Below are positions 43,460 through 54,510 of a DNA stretch of 64,000 nt, piece after piece; position 1 is the stretch's first letter, and every line of letters begins with the position of its first letter. The notes below the pieces were generated by a model. It did not search any database, had not been told where the DNA came from, and worked only from the letters and a program-made list of their open reading frames with translations. The stretch comes from an uncultured Saccharospirillaceae bacterium (GTDB lineage Bacteria > Pseudomonadota > Gammaproteobacteria > Pseudomonadales > Oceanobacteraceae), in contig CANMOZ010000015.1 of the NCBI GenBank assembly GCA_947499545.1, positions 33,696-97,695 of the forward strand, read 5' to 3'. A program made the translations under genes and the position numbers.

Positions 43460-43536
43460 TGGCCCGCCCTAGAGGATTCGAACCTCTGGCCTCAGCCTCC
43501 GGAGGGCTGCGCTCTATCCAGCTGAGCTAAGGGCGG
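43460..43536 (-). tRNA. tRNA-Arg (anticodon CCG)
   Basis: 77-base cloverleaf on the minus strand: acceptor CCGCCCT pairs perfectly with AGGGCGG, D-arm GCTCAGCTGGATAGAGC, anticodon loop CTCCGGA on stem CAGCC/GGCTG, T-arm AGAGG/CCTCT with TTCGAAT, discriminator G and encoded CCA. Confidence 0.97.
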
Positions 43537-43691
43537 CCTGTTGAGGCGCTTTTTGGTCGTTATGGGGACTGCGGTGGAGCACGCATACGGCCCGCACCAG
43601 AGTACGTACCAAAAAGCGTGGACAATCATACACTTAAACCTAGCTGAATGCGAGCACCTTTAGACCATTTAAAGGGAGGGGTCTTTAGGGC

Positions 43692-43697
43692 TATAAT
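43692..43697 (+). promoter_or_regulatory. -10 box before the cytochrome c5 gene
   Basis: A consensus TATAAT lies 39 bases before the GTG start. A weak TTAAAG at 43669-43674 has the right spacing for a -35 box (17 bases). Confidence 0.5.
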
Positions 43698-43735
43698 CCG
43701 TGCGATTCGCTGCGAACTTAAGAGAGAGAACCAAC

Positions 43736-44146
43736 GTGAGAGCAGTCTTAAAACTTGCCTATGTGGCCGTGGTCCTCGGCACTGCTGGCTTTGCAAACGC
43801 TTCCGCTGATACGAATTTGGACAAAATTGTCGAACGCATTAAACCTGTGGGAGAGGTTTGTGTGGAAGGGAACCCCTGCGCTGATGCGGTGGCAGCACCA
43901 GCAGCGTCAGGCCCGCGTGATGGCAAAACGGTCTTTGACAGTTACTGTACAGCTTGCCATACAGCGGGTGTCCTAGGTGCCCCTAAGGCTTTCGATAAAG
44001 CGGCTTGGGACGCGAAGCTTGCAAAAGGCTTTGATGAAACGCTGGCAAATGCAATTAATGGTATCAACGCCATGCCGCCAAAAGGTACCTGTGCTGATTG
44101 TTCGGATGAAGAGATTGGAGAGGCTATCAAGTATATGTCGAAGTAG
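43736..44146 (+). CDS. Cytochrome c5-type monohaem cytochrome
   Basis: 136 residues with a GTG start preceded by AGAGAGAG. A longer frame begins at 43700 but its extra residues would spoil the signal peptide. Signal peptide VLKLAYVAVVLGTAGFANA. Haem site CTACH in VFDSYCTACHTAG, and the c5 signature near the C-terminus INAMPPKGTCADCSDEEIGE with the axial Met and an extra Cys pair. A soluble periplasmic electron carrier. Its promoter lies just upstream. Confidence 0.92.
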   Translation: MRAVLKLAYVAVVLGTAGFANASADTNLDKIVERIKPVGEVCVEGNPCADAVAAPAASGPRDGKTVFDSYCTACHTAGVLGAPKAFDKAAWDAKLAKGFDETLANAINGINAMPPKGTCADCSDEEIGEAIKYMSK

Positions 44147-44261
44147 TCAGCTGCTTGTTGCCTGCCACAACACCAATAGCACCGAGGGGCCAGTGAGCCC
44201 CTGTTCGGTGAGCATGTGTTAAGCGAAAGCCCAGAAAAGACTCTGGCTAACCATTTGTAGT

Positions 44262-46352
44262 TTATTGAGTAAGTGTATCAAGCAAGGTTCTTTGAGCGCT
44301 TATTGGGTCCTCACCCGCTTGAGGCTCGCTTTTGATGTAACGTCCATCGGGTTGAAGCACCCAGCTTTGGCAATTGTCAGCCAGATACATTTCAAGCTCT
44401 GCCCGAACGCGGTTAAGCAGCTTTTTCCCCTCTATTGGGAAACAAGTTTCAACTCGATGCAATAAATTACGTTCCATCCAATCAGCACTGGCTGCGTAGA
44501 CTTGCTCTTCACCGGCATTATAAAAATAAAACACGCGAGTATGCTCTAAGAAACGCCCGATGATTGAACGCACATGAATGTTTTCAGACACGCCTGGAAT
44601 ACCAGGTCTTAAACGACACATCCCTCGAATGATTAAGCGTACTTCAACGCCTGCTTGAGAAGCCCGGTACAGTGCTCTAATAATTTCTGGCTCGGTTAGA
44701 GAATTAACTTTAATAATAATGCGTGCAGTTTTCTTGTGTTTTTTGTGATCAATTTCTCGCTCGATCAATTCCATCAGCGAGCGGTGTAAGGTGAAAGGCG
44801 CATGAAAAAGTTTTTTAATGCGTAATGCTTTTCCCATCCCCGTGAGCTGCTGAAATACTTTGTGCACATCCTCACAAATATCTTGATTAGCGGTTAAAAA
44901 GCTGTAATCGGTATAAAGGCGAGCATTCCCCGCATGGTAATTACCTGTTCCTAGGTGGCAGTAACGTTTTAAGCTGCCCTGTTCACGACGGACAATCATC
45001 ATCATTTTTGCGTGAGTTTTATAACCCACAACCCCATAGACAATGACACAGCCCGCTTCTTGTAATCGGTTTGCCAGCTTTAAATTTTCTTCTTCATCAA
45101 ATCGAGCACGTAATTCAATGACAACCGTCACTTCTTTGCCGTTACGAGCGGCTTCTACCAGTGCGTCGACAATTTTTGATTTAGATCCAGTACGATATAA
45201 CGTTTGTTTAATGGCTAATACATAAGGATCTTTTGCTGCTTGACGAAGCAAATCAATAACGGGAGTAAAAGATTCAAAAGGATGCAGCAGTAATTGATCT
45301 TTATTGGAGATAGACTCAAATAAATTGTTGCTAAAATTTAAATGAGCCGGTAAGCCTGGCGTAAAAGGCGTGTAGCATAAATCAGGTCGCTGACATAATG
45401 ATTGGACGGACATAAGTCGGTGCAAATTGACGGGCCCTTTTACGCGGTATAAGTCTTGTTGATTTAAATTAAACTGAGCTAATAGAAATTTTTCGAGATG
45501 CTCTGGGCAGTTGTCAGCAAGTTCTAAGCGGACTTCTTCGCCAAAATGCCGGGTGTGTAGTTCGGTTTTTAATGCGGATGCCCAGTCGGAAACGTCTTCT
45601 TCGTCAAAAGACACATCGACGTTACGGGTAACCCTAAATTGGTAACAACTTTTGGTTTTCATGCCCGGAAAAAGCTCATCGGCATGTTGGTGAATCATGG
45701 ATGATAAAAAGACAAAGTGATCACCCGATTTCATGATTTCATCAGGAATGCGAATGATTCTAGGTAAAGACCGAGGAGCCGGGATGATCGCCAGCCCTGT
45801 TTCTCGGCCAAACGCATCTTTGCCTTCTAACTCAACAATAAAATTTAAACTTTTATTAACCAACCGAGGAAATGGGTGTGCAGGATCCAGTCCCAACGGA
45901 CTGATGACGGGCTGAATTTTTTCTTTAAAATAGCGTTTCACCCAACGTGAAATATCATCGGTCCATTCCCGGCGTTTCCAAAAACGGACGCCTTGTTCTG
46001 CCATGGCCGGTTGCAATGTATTGTTTAGAATTTCGTATTGTAATTCGACGTACTTAGAAGCCGTTTCATGAATGCGATCTAAGGTCACTTGAGGATACTG
46101 GCCGTCGGGGCCTGCTTTTTCTCGTCCAAAGGCAAGTTGTTGTTTTAAATCGGCAACTCGGACTTCAAAAAACTCATCCAAATTGCTTGAAAAAATACAC
46201 AGAAAACTGAGGCGTTCAAGTAAGGGGTGAGACTCATCTAACGCTTGTTGCAGTACTCGATAATTAAATTCAAGGTGACTTAATTCACGATTGAAGAAGA
46301 GCTCCGGTTGATTTAAATCCACGTTTTCGTCCTGTGAATGTTCGACTGCCAC
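44262..46352 (-). CDS. ppk1: Polyphosphate kinase 1
   Basis: PPK1 makes and breaks inorganic polyphosphate with ATP. 696 residues with four domains: N-terminal (ELFFNRELSHLEFNYRVLQQ), head domain, and the two PLD-like catalytic domains. The phospho-histidine region is GYKTHAKMMMIVRRE; the second catalytic part includes HLGTGNYHAGNARLYTDYSF and RSIIGRFLEHTRVFYF. Length is typical. Polyphosphate and the nearby pst-phoU operon are both phosphate functions, but the genes are 6 kb apart. Confidence 0.97.
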   Translation of the reverse strand: MAVEHSQDENVDLNQPELFFNRELSHLEFNYRVLQQALDESHPLLERLSFLCIFSSNLDEFFEVRVADLKQQLAFGREKAGPDGQYPQVTLDRIHETASKYVELQYEILNNTLQPAMAEQGVRFWKRREWTDDISRWVKRYFKEKIQPVISPLGLDPAHPFPRLVNKSLNFIVELEGKDAFGRETGLAIIPAPRSLPRIIRIPDEIMKSGDHFVFLSSMIHQHADELFPGMKTKSCYQFRVTRNVDVSFDEEDVSDWASALKTELHTRHFGEEVRLELADNCPEHLEKFLLAQFNLNQQDLYRVKGPVNLHRLMSVQSLCQRPDLCYTPFTPGLPAHLNFSNNLFESISNKDQLLLHPFESFTPVIDLLRQAAKDPYVLAIKQTLYRTGSKSKIVDALVEAARNGKEVTVVIELRARFDEEENLKLANRLQEAGCVIVYGVVGYKTHAKMMMIVRREQGSLKRYCHLGTGNYHAGNARLYTDYSFLTANQDICEDVHKVFQQLTGMGKALRIKKLFHAPFTLHRSLMELIEREIDHKKHKKTARIIIKVNSLTEPEIIRALYRASQAGVEVRLIIRGMCRLRPGIPGVSENIHVRSIIGRFLEHTRVFYFYNAGEEQVYAASADWMERNLLHRVETCFPIEGKKLLNRVRAELEMYLADNCQSWVLQPDGRYIKSEPQAGEDPISAQRTLLDTLTQ

Positions 46353-46508
46353 GGCACTGATCCTCTACATCGATGACGCCTTATGGCGTTCAAAGGCAAT
46401 GACGAAAGTATATTGGGTGACAAGACCAGACCCAGGTGTGGTCTATTGTCATTCAGGCTTCAAAGCACATGCTCTATACAGTATGGGTAGACATGTGCTC
46501 GTGTGCTA

Positions 46509-47630
<1,122 letters not shown>

Positions 47631-47680
47631 TCAGTCATCTTGGGTCAGGTATAGTACGCATTTAAGTATGGGAATACATT

Positions 47681-48148
47681 ATGTCAACGGAACGATCCCT
47701 TAGCCCTGCCGAGTTGCAGCTTGCCAAAAACTTTATTAATCAAATTCCCTTTAACCAGTATGTTGGGTTAGAGATTGTTGATATTTCAAAAGATGAAGCG
47801 CGTTTCCAATTGAGAATGCGTGATGATTTGGTCGGTAATTGGCTTCAAGGGATTTTGCACGGTGGAGTGATCGCAACTGCGTTGGATGTTGCCGGCGGCG
47901 CGATTGCGTTGGTGGGGGCTTATAATCGCTTACTTGATATCCCAGAAGTTGAGCGACCTAAAAAGCTAGCAAAACTGGGTACCATTGATATCCGTGTGGA
48001 TTATTTAAGGCCTGGTAAAGGCGAAGCCTTTTTTGCCAGCGCCACCATTTTAAGAATCGGTAATAAGGTTGCCGTGACGCGAATGGAATTCAAGAACGAA
48101 AATGATGACCTGCTCGCGGTCGGTACTGGGACGTATTTGTGCGGATGA
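47681..48148 (+). CDS. Hot-dog-fold thioesterase (PaaI/YigI type)
   Basis: 155 residues. Hot-dog pattern: PFNQYVGLEIVDISKDEARF, then LQGILHGGVIATALDVAGG with the catalytic HGG, then TIDIRVDYLRPGKGEAFFAS and TGTYLCG at the end. Acts on an acyl-CoA substrate that cannot be deduced. Single gene, ATG start. An about 285-base AT-rich gap with only short imperfect repeats follows. Confidence 0.85.
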   Translation: MSTERSLSPAELQLAKNFINQIPFNQYVGLEIVDISKDEARFQLRMRDDLVGNWLQGILHGGVIATALDVAGGAIALVGAYNRLLDIPEVERPKKLAKLGTIDIRVDYLRPGKGEAFFASATILRIGNKVAVTRMEFKNENDDLLAVGTGTYLCG

Positions 48149-48433
48149 CCCAAACTTATCCACATAACGCCAAGGCCCTTTTCGGCTTTGGCTGAGGGCA
48201 CCTTGGATAAGTTTTGCAGGTGTTCAAAAATCAACCTATAACAATTTTATGCTTAGTTTTCATAGCTTAACAAACCAAAGAACAAAGTACCCCCAACGTT
48301 ATGCACAGAAGCTGTGAATAATTGAGTGATTAAAAAACACTCAAAAATCATTGAAAATTATCACTAAAAAAATGCCCCAACATTTGCCTTCAAATGGCCC
48401 ATCTTGTTTCAATTTTTGAGAGATCGTTCCCGT

Positions 48434-49063
48434 TTATTCGCTCGAATGAGCATCACTGTGTGCAGCGCTTGTGCTGTCAGAGAATAAAGCAAACTGAACG
48501 TGTCCAGCTTGTTTTGATTTGAGGCACTGCCAGCGTTCAGACATCGGCCATGCTGGGCCTGATTCCATTTCGGCATACAAATACCCACCAGGGAGCAGTA
48601 ATTGGTATTCCTCGATGATGGCTAAGCTTGCTTCAATGCCAGATTTTCCAAAGGGCGGGTCTAAAAAAATAATATGGTAAGCCTCAGAGTGCCGCTGTAG
48701 CCATTGTAAGCTGTCCACGTGATGAACTTTTGCACGTGATGCCTCGACGCCTAAAGTATCCAAATTGCTTTTGAGGACTTCTGCGGGTTTTTTGGCTTTT
48801 TCCAAAAAAACAACTTCTGCGGCTCCACGCGATAAAGCCTCTAAGCCTAAAGCACCACTGCCTGCAAAGGCATCCAAGCAGCGGGCTTGAGGAATGTCTT
48901 GAGCCAACCAGTTAAAAACGGTTTCGCGCACTTTGTCAGTCGTGGGGCGCAGTCCATCTGAATCGGGAAAATGCAAACGTCGGCTGCGGTATTCACCGGC
49001 GATGATGCGCAGTGTGTTCGACGGTTTGGAGCGTTTGTTGCGAATGGGTTGCTTGGACTTCAT
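48434..49063 (-). CDS. rsmD: 16S rRNA (guanine-966-N2)-methyltransferase
   Basis: RsmD methylates G966 of 16S rRNA. 209 residues: RIIAGEYRSRRLHFPD and GLRPTTDKVRETVFNWL at the N-terminus, SAM site CLDAFAGSGALGLEALSRGA, and the catalytic motif DPPFGKSG. The start lies 71 bases inside the end of the upstream M16-like gene; no later ATG fits, so the overlap looks real. Same order as in Pseudomonas (rsmD behind M16 genes, next to ftsY). Confidence 0.93.
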   Translation of the reverse strand: MKSKQPIRNKRSKPSNTLRIIAGEYRSRRLHFPDSDGLRPTTDKVRETVFNWLAQDIPQARCLDAFAGSGALGLEALSRGAAEVVFLEKAKKPAEVLKSNLDTLGVEASRAKVHHVDSLQWLQRHSEAYHIIFLDPPFGKSGIEASLAIIEEYQLLLPGGYLYAEMESGPAWPMSERWQCLKSKQAGHVQFALFSDSTSAAHSDAHSSE

Positions 49064-50030
49064 ACCATTGTTGCCACTGTGTTGAAACGCGTTCCTGATT
49101 CAGAGCGATCCAGCGTTGATGCCAAAACAGCAAATGTTCGCGAGGCCAACCAAACATAGCCGCTTGGCTGAGCATGGAAGCAAATGCAGGAGCATGATCA
49201 ACCTTACGGGTTTGCTCTTGATGCCACGCCTGCCAATACGCATAAAGCTTTTCGATGTTGGGAGGCTGTTCAATAAGGGTGCGCAGTGTATCAAGCTTTA
49301 TAGGGCGCGTCAGTTCAATCACACTCTGTAGCAAGTTGAGTTCGAGTGTCGCAGTGCTTTTTGTCATTTCGTTTAACTGTTGAGTGAGTACATACGCAGA
49401 TAATAGCGAAGGGTTATTCGCTGAGGTGGTGATGATGTGTTGTTCATCGCCTAACCAGCCTTGGTTACGATGGTTGAAGACCAAGGGCTTTCCTGGCGAC
49501 TGGAATTTTAATAATTGCTCAACGGCAATTTGAGCTTCTTGCTGAGTGAGTTGGCCGACTAAACCAACCCATGTATTCGCAGCAGAATATTGATGATTAG
49601 ACAGTGTAGAGGGCAATGAATGGGATAATCGTTGACGCCAGGTTTGCAGCCGTTGTGCTAATAATTCTGGGGCGATTGGCAAGGTTAAATGAAGGACGAC
49701 GCTGTCGCCTGTTTGTTCAAAACGACACTCTGTTGGCAGGTCGCCATTGTCTTGGCATAGCTGTTTTAAGCGAATATTGGGTTCGTCTTCTTGAGCAAAC
49801 CACCGTAAAGCAAGGAATAACTGATCCACTCGCCTGGGCACAAAGCGAACCCAGGCGCCTTGTTCCGTGCGCCAACTGTGTACGCCTAAATAAACTTTTG
49901 CAGGCGGATCGGGCATGGGTTTGGTTGTGGTGTGTAAGAATGCAATGACTAAGGTGACACCCAGCATCAATAGCGTGAGTGTGCTGCGATCAAATCGAGG
50001 TTTATGTGAGGTGGTCGGTGAGTGCTTCAA
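48993..50030 (-). CDS. Diverged M16-peptidase-like protein without the zinc motif
   Basis: 345 residues from a TTG at 50030, which has GGGGAGGA nine bases upstream; an ATG at 50153 would run into ftsY, and an ATG at 49967 is also possible. One membrane anchor (TLTLLMLGVTLVIAFLHTT), then a periplasmic domain with faint M16/pitrilysin features (AAELL-type helices, YSAANTWVGLVGQLTQQEAQ, LLSAYVLTQQLNEM). The HXXEH zinc motif is not present. In Pseudomonas two M16 genes, one of them catalytic, stand here. This one corresponds to the inactive partner. Assignment rests mainly on position. Confidence 0.6.
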   Translation of the reverse strand: MKHSPTTSHKPRFDRSTLTLLMLGVTLVIAFLHTTTKPMPDPPAKVYLGVHSWRTEQGAWVRFVPRRVDQLFLALRWFAQEDEPNIRLKQLCQDNGDLPTECRFEQTGDSVVLHLTLPIAPELLAQRLQTWRQRLSHSLPSTLSNHQYSAANTWVGLVGQLTQQEAQIAVEQLLKFQSPGKPLVFNHRNQGWLGDEQHIITTSANNPSLLSAYVLTQQLNEMTKSTATLELNLLQSVIELTRPIKLDTLRTLIEQPPNIEKLYAYWQAWHQEQTRKVDHAPAFASMLSQAAMFGWPREHLLFWHQRWIALNQERVSTQWQQWYEVQATHSQQTLQTVEHTAHHRR

Positions 50031-50105
50031 GTACAGAAATCCTCCCCGAAGGGTGTTAGCATAGGCGGTTTGACTCAAAAAGCGTTCCAACCTGCGGACA
50101 TCATC

Positions 50106-51680
50106 ATGTTTGGTTTTTTCAAAAGACGTAAAGACAAAAAAGCTCAATCGCAAACGGCGAATGAAGCGGAATCTTCAGTGGTTCTCGAATCCACTCCTGT
50201 GGCAGAAGAAGAACGTGCTCAGGCGACGCCTGATCTTAATCCACCCTTGCCTGACGAGATGCCCGTCGCGTCGGAAGCGGCCGAATTACCTGCTGAAGCT
50301 GAGCCCGAAAGCGAAGTGCCGGCGCCGATATCCACACCCGTAGAACCTCCTATAGACCCTGGCGCACCTGAGCGGCCGAATGAAGTCACTCCGGTCGAAA
50401 CTCAAGCGAACGTCCAGCCGCCGTCTGCTCTGGAGGTGACTCAGCCGCCTGTGGATAAGATTGAGCCTTACAGCAGCAGCCCAGAGTTGTCCCCGCTTGA
50501 AAGTGTTCAACCGCAAGAATCCGTTCAGCCATTGCCGTCAGCTCCAGAAGCTAAATCTCAACCTGTGGATAAGGAAGAAGCGGCCCCATCAGAGCCTGAA
50601 CCAGAAGGCGAAGCTGTAACCGCTAGTGCTCTTAAAACAGAAAATGCACCTGCACTAGAAAATGTTGCAAAAATAGACAGCAAAAATGGGGTTGATGAAC
50701 CTGAATCGCAGGTGCAACCTGAAACCCAAGAGAAGCCACGTAAAAAAGGGTTGTTTGCGCGTTTAAAAGAAGGTTTAAGTAAAACCCGTTCTGGTTTCAC
50801 CGAAGGCTTGGCAAATTTGCTGCTGGGTAAAAAAACCATTGATGACGATTTACTTGAGGAATTAGAAACTCAGTTGATCATGGCTGATGTGGGCATTGAA
50901 GCCACCCAAAGCATCATCGCGTCATTAACTGAAAAAGTCTCTCGAAAAGAATTAAAAGACAGTGATGCACTTTATGCAGCGTTGAAATCAGAGTTGACCC
51001 ATTTATTAACACCCGTTGAGCAGCCTTTAGACCTTAATGACAATGCGACGCCTAACGAACCTTATGTCATTTTAATGGTCGGCGTTAACGGGGTAGGTAA
51101 AACGACGACGATTGGGAAATTAGCGAAAAAATTCCAAGCGGAAGGAAAAAGCGTCATGCTGGCAGCCGGCGATACTTTCCGAGCGGCGGCGGTTGAACAA
51201 TTGCAAGTGTGGGGACAGCGCAATAATGTTCCGGTTGTTGCACAACATACCGGTGCAGATAGCGCATCCGTGATTTTTGATGCGATCCAGTCGGCAAAAA
51301 CCAAAGGTGTTGACGTCATTATTGCTGATACGGCTGGACGGTTGCACAACAAATCGAATTTAATGCAAGAGCTTGAAAAAGTAGTGCGGGTGATGAAGAA
51401 AATTAATTCAGCCGCGCCCCATGAAGTATTGTTGGTGCTGGACGCCTGTACGGGGCAGAACGCTTTAAATCAGGCTAAGCAGTTCCAGCAAGCCGTCGGT
51501 GTCAGTGGTTTAGCGCTGACCAAACTGGATGGTACCGCGAAGGGCGGTATTATTTTTGCGATTGCGAAACAGCTGAAATTACCCGTACGTTTTATTGGCG
51601 TAGGGGAGCGAGCAGAAGATTTACGAACTTTTCAAGCGGAAGCTTTTGTGGACGCACTTTTTGATGCGCCCGAAAACTAA
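50106..51680 (+). CDS. ftsY: Signal recognition particle receptor FtsY
   Basis: FtsY docks the signal recognition particle with nascent membrane proteins at the inner membrane. 524 residues from the ATG of MFGFFKRRKDKK (50106). Residues 15-225 are the acidic, Pro/Glu-rich A domain, longer than in many relatives. The NG domain follows, with GTPase motifs GVNGVGKTT (near residue 326), DTFRAAAVEQL, DTAGRL and TKLDGTAKGG. Forms a cluster with ftsE, ftsX and rpoH. Confidence 0.96.
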   Translation: MFGFFKRRKDKKAQSQTANEAESSVVLESTPVAEEERAQATPDLNPPLPDEMPVASEAAELPAEAEPESEVPAPISTPVEPPIDPGAPERPNEVTPVETQANVQPPSALEVTQPPVDKIEPYSSSPELSPLESVQPQESVQPLPSAPEAKSQPVDKEEAAPSEPEPEGEAVTASALKTENAPALENVAKIDSKNGVDEPESQVQPETQEKPRKKGLFARLKEGLSKTRSGFTEGLANLLLGKKTIDDDLLEELETQLIMADVGIEATQSIIASLTEKVSRKELKDSDALYAALKSELTHLLTPVEQPLDLNDNATPNEPYVILMVGVNGVGKTTTIGKLAKKFQAEGKSVMLAAGDTFRAAAVEQLQVWGQRNNVPVVAQHTGADSASVIFDAIQSAKTKGVDVIIADTAGRLHNKSNLMQELEKVVRVMKKINSAAPHEVLLVLDACTGQNALNQAKQFQQAVGVSGLALTKLDGTAKGGIIFAIAKQLKLPVRFIGVGERAEDLRTFQAEAFVDALFDAPEN

Positions 51681-51734
51681 GCGTGATGCTCGGCGGGCCA
51701 TTCTCCGCCTTTTATCTAAGTGAGCCGAGGGTGC

Positions 51735-52391
51735 ATGATTCAATTCAAGAACGTCAGTAAAGGATACGCTGTTAATCAGCGCGTGTTGGACGGCTTGAGT
51801 TTTCATTTAGCGCCTGGCGAGTTGGTTTTTTTAACGGGGCACTCTGGCGCCGGGAAAAGCACATTACTGAAACTTATTTCACTGATTGAACGTCCCACCA
51901 CGGGTGATATTTTGGTGGGAGGGCGGCCTCTGTCAGAGGTGTCTCGGTATCAAATTCCTTATCACCGCCGTGAAATCGGCGTAGTGTTTCAAAACCATCA
52001 ATTATTGATGGATCGCACCCTGTTTGAAAATGTGGCTTTGCCGTTGCAGATTCAAGGCTTCGAACCCGATGAAATTGCTCGTCGAGTGCGAGCGGCCCTT
52101 GATCGGGTCGGTTTATTAGGGCGAGAGCAAGCCATGCCTCTGGAATTATCGGGAGGAGAACAGCAGCGCGTTGGCATTGCACGCGCAGTGGTGAATCGCC
52201 CCAAAGTTTTATTGGCCGATGAACCTACAGGCAACTTAGATCCTGCCTTATCGGCAGAAGTCATGCGTTTATTTGAACGCTTCAGTCAAGTCGGCACCAC
52301 GGTTTTGATCGCAACCCACGATTTGGATTTGGTTAAACGCATGGGGCATCGTCAATTAAGACTGTCTCATGGGCATTTGGTGGGAGGTTGA
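51735..52391 (+). CDS. ftsE: Cell division ATP-binding protein FtsE
   Basis: 218 residues from the ATG at 51735 (GAGGG upstream). Walker A GHSGAGKST, Q-loop VFQNHQLLMDRTLFENVALP, signature LSGGEQQRVGIARA, Walker B VLLADEPTGNLD, H-loop ATHDLDLV. With FtsX it controls peptidoglycan hydrolysis at the division site. Ends one base before ftsX. Confidence 0.95.
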   Translation: MIQFKNVSKGYAVNQRVLDGLSFHLAPGELVFLTGHSGAGKSTLLKLISLIERPTTGDILVGGRPLSEVSRYQIPYHRREIGVVFQNHQLLMDRTLFENVALPLQIQGFEPDEIARRVRAALDRVGLLGREQAMPLELSGGEQQRVGIARAVVNRPKVLLADEPTGNLDPALSAEVMRLFERFSQVGTTVLIATHDLDLVKRMGHRQLRLSHGHLVGG

Positions 52392-52392
52392 G

Positions 52393-53430
52393 ATGACACA
52401 GGCGTCGCGTAAACCTTCTGTACAAGCCGTTCGTACCCATCCTTCAGAAAATAAGGCTCAGGAAAACCCTATTCATGCGCAACGAGAGCGCAATCGAGCC
52501 CCTAAACGCTGGACGCCCTATCGAGCGTGGAAAACGCATCATCAGCAAAGCGCCAAAGACAGCGTTCGGCAGATCATCGGCACACCCGTGCAGGCGTTAT
52601 TTAATGCGTTGATCATTGGCATTGCGTTGGCGCTGCCTGCCGCGTTGTTTTCCATCGTTGGTCAATTGCAAGCCATGAGTGGGCATTGGCAAAAACAATC
52701 GGAAATATCCGTTTTTGTACAAAAAGCGTTGGCACCAGCGCTCTTAGATCAACTCAAGCTCACAGTGGCGCGTGACCCGGGGGTGCACCAGGTTGACGTG
52801 ATTACCCCTGAAGCTGGGTTGGCCGCTCTGGGGGAAAAGGCAGGTGCCGGTGATGTGGTCGCCTTTCTCAAGCAAAACCCCTTGCCTCCGGTGTTAGCTG
52901 TTAGGCCGCAAATAGGACTGGATGCGGCGGCGTTAACCGAATTGAAAGCACGCCTTGAAAAAATGCCTCATGTCGATGAGGTGCTGTTGGATATGGAATG
53001 GATTCAGAAACTCAACGCGCTTCTGGGGTTGGGGCAACAACTGTTCTGGAGCTTGGCGGTAACCTTTGGTCTGGCCGTCATCTTAGTGGTTGGGAATACC
53101 TTGCGATTGGCCATTGAGCGCCGCCGAGAAGAAATTCAAGTACTCAAGCTTGTGGGTGGTACAGAGGCGTTCATCCGACGCCCCTTTTTGTATGCGGGAG
53201 CGGGCTATGGTGCCCTTGGGGGCTTGGCAGCGGTCTTGATTCTTTGGGGGGCATCTGCCCACATGGCACCCCACTTGATGGCCTTCGAATCTGCTTTTAA
53301 CTTGACTTTAGAGTGGCAATTACTCACTTTTGGGGACGCCTTTTTCTTGTTGGTAGACGGCCTGATTCTAGGATTAATGGGTTCTTGGCTAGCAGTGAGC
53401 CGTTACTTGAAGGCGATTGAGCCTCAGTAA
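52393..53430 (+). CDS. ftsX: Cell division protein FtsX
   Basis: 345 residues from the ATG at 52393, one base after ftsE. A basic cytoplasmic N-terminus of about 70 residues, then four membrane segments and a periplasmic loop (GHWQKQSEISVFVQKALAPA to LLDMEWIQKLNALL) that recruits murein hydrolase activators. ABC-2 type FtsX fold with the conserved RRREEIQVLKLVGGTEAFIR before the last two helices. The start at 52369 would overlap ftsE. Confidence 0.94.
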   Translation: MTQASRKPSVQAVRTHPSENKAQENPIHAQRERNRAPKRWTPYRAWKTHHQQSAKDSVRQIIGTPVQALFNALIIGIALALPAALFSIVGQLQAMSGHWQKQSEISVFVQKALAPALLDQLKLTVARDPGVHQVDVITPEAGLAALGEKAGAGDVVAFLKQNPLPPVLAVRPQIGLDAAALTELKARLEKMPHVDEVLLDMEWIQKLNALLGLGQQLFWSLAVTFGLAVILVVGNTLRLAIERRREEIQVLKLVGGTEAFIRRPFLYAGAGYGALGGLAAVLILWGASAHMAPHLMAFESAFNLTLEWQLLTFGDAFFLLVDGLILGLMGSWLAVSRYLKAIEPQ

Positions 53431-53525
53431 AATACAGTGACACTTTGGAACTTTTGAAGGTCTCGCACTCTAAGTTCGGTAGTGCTAGAATTTCAATGCC
53501 TGAATTAGGGAGTTAGAGCGGTTTT

Positions 53526-54389
53526 ATGAGCCAATCCATGAGTTTACAACCCATTGCAGACCTGTCGCCAGGACGCAGCTTGGAAGGTTATATCCAGGCG
53601 GCTAGTGCGATTCCGCTGCTCACGGTTGACGAGGAGCGGGAATTGGCCGAACGTCTGCATCAGGAAAATGACCTAGAAGCCGCAAGGCGTTTGGTAATGG
53701 CCCACTTGCGTTTTGTGATCCACATCGCGCGTAGCTATTCAGGCTACGGTTTAGCGCAAGCGGATTTGATCCAAGAAGGCAACGTTGGCTTGATGAAAGC
53801 GGTGAAGCGATTCGACCCGACCGTCGGCGTTCGCTTGGTGTCTTTCGCAGTGCATTGGATTAAAGCCGAAATACACGAATTTATTTTACGCAACTGGCGG
53901 ATCGTGAAAGTTGCAACCACCAAAGCCCAGCGCAAACTCTTTTTTAATTTGCGCAGTGCCAAAAAACGCTTGGGGTGGTTGTCACAGAGCGAAGCCGAAG
54001 GCATAGCAAAAGATTTAGGCGTTGAAACCAAAGACGTCTTTGAGATGGAAAACCGCTTGCACTCACACGATACAGCGTTTGACGTGCCGGTAGATGAAGA
54101 CGATGAGCAAGCGTGGCAAGCGCCTGTCCATCAACTGGAAGATCAGCGCTTTGATCCAGCCATGCAAGTTGAGCAAGAGAATTACGAAGAGGATTCTCAC
54201 GGGCGTTTAAAAGATGCCATGCAGGCGCTGGATGCTCGCAGCCAAGACATTCTTGTCCGTCGTTGGTTAGCGGAAGAAAAAGCGACGTTGCATGAGCTGG
54301 CTGCTGAATATTCTGTTTCTGCAGAGAGAATCAGACAGCTGGAAAAAAATGCGATGAATAAAATCAAGCAAGCCATGATGCCCGCTTGA
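53526..54389 (+). CDS. rpoH: RNA polymerase sigma-32 (heat shock)
   Basis: RpoH directs transcription of heat-shock genes. 287 residues: region 2 with [39 protein letters not shown] and [19 protein letters not shown]; the RpoH box [16 protein letters not shown]; region 4 with [20 protein letters not shown]. In E. coli its translation is heat-regulated through mRNA folding; the start region here was not folded. It is separated from ftsX by 95 bases and followed by a terminator. Confidence 0.97.
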   Translation: MSQSMSLQPIADLSPGRSLEGYIQAASAIPLLTVDEERELAERLHQENDLEAARRLVMAHLRFVIHIARSYSGYGLAQADLIQEGNVGLMKAVKRFDPTVGVRLVSFAVHWIKAEIHEFILRNWRIVKVATTKAQRKLFFNLRSAKKRLGWLSQSEAEGIAKDLGVETKDVFEMENRLHSHDTAFDVPVDEDDEQAWQAPVHQLEDQRFDPAMQVEQENYEEDSHGRLKDAMQALDARSQDILVRRWLAEEKATLHELAAEYSVSAERIRQLEKNAMNKIKQAMMPA

Positions 54390-54440
54390 TATCAGCACAA
54401 CAAGCAGAGTGCTGTTGAAGGTATGACGCTTGATATTGAG

Positions 54441-54467
54441 AAAAAGCCGCCAGTGTGCGGCTTTTTT
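54441..54467 (+). terminator. Terminator after rpoH
   Basis: AAAAAGCCGC pairs with GTGCGGCTTTTTT around CAGT; a strong rho-independent signal. Confidence 0.93.
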
Positions 54468-54510
54468 GCGTTGAGTCGTTTTGAATAAATACCGACGCAA
54501 ACAAGCCTTG

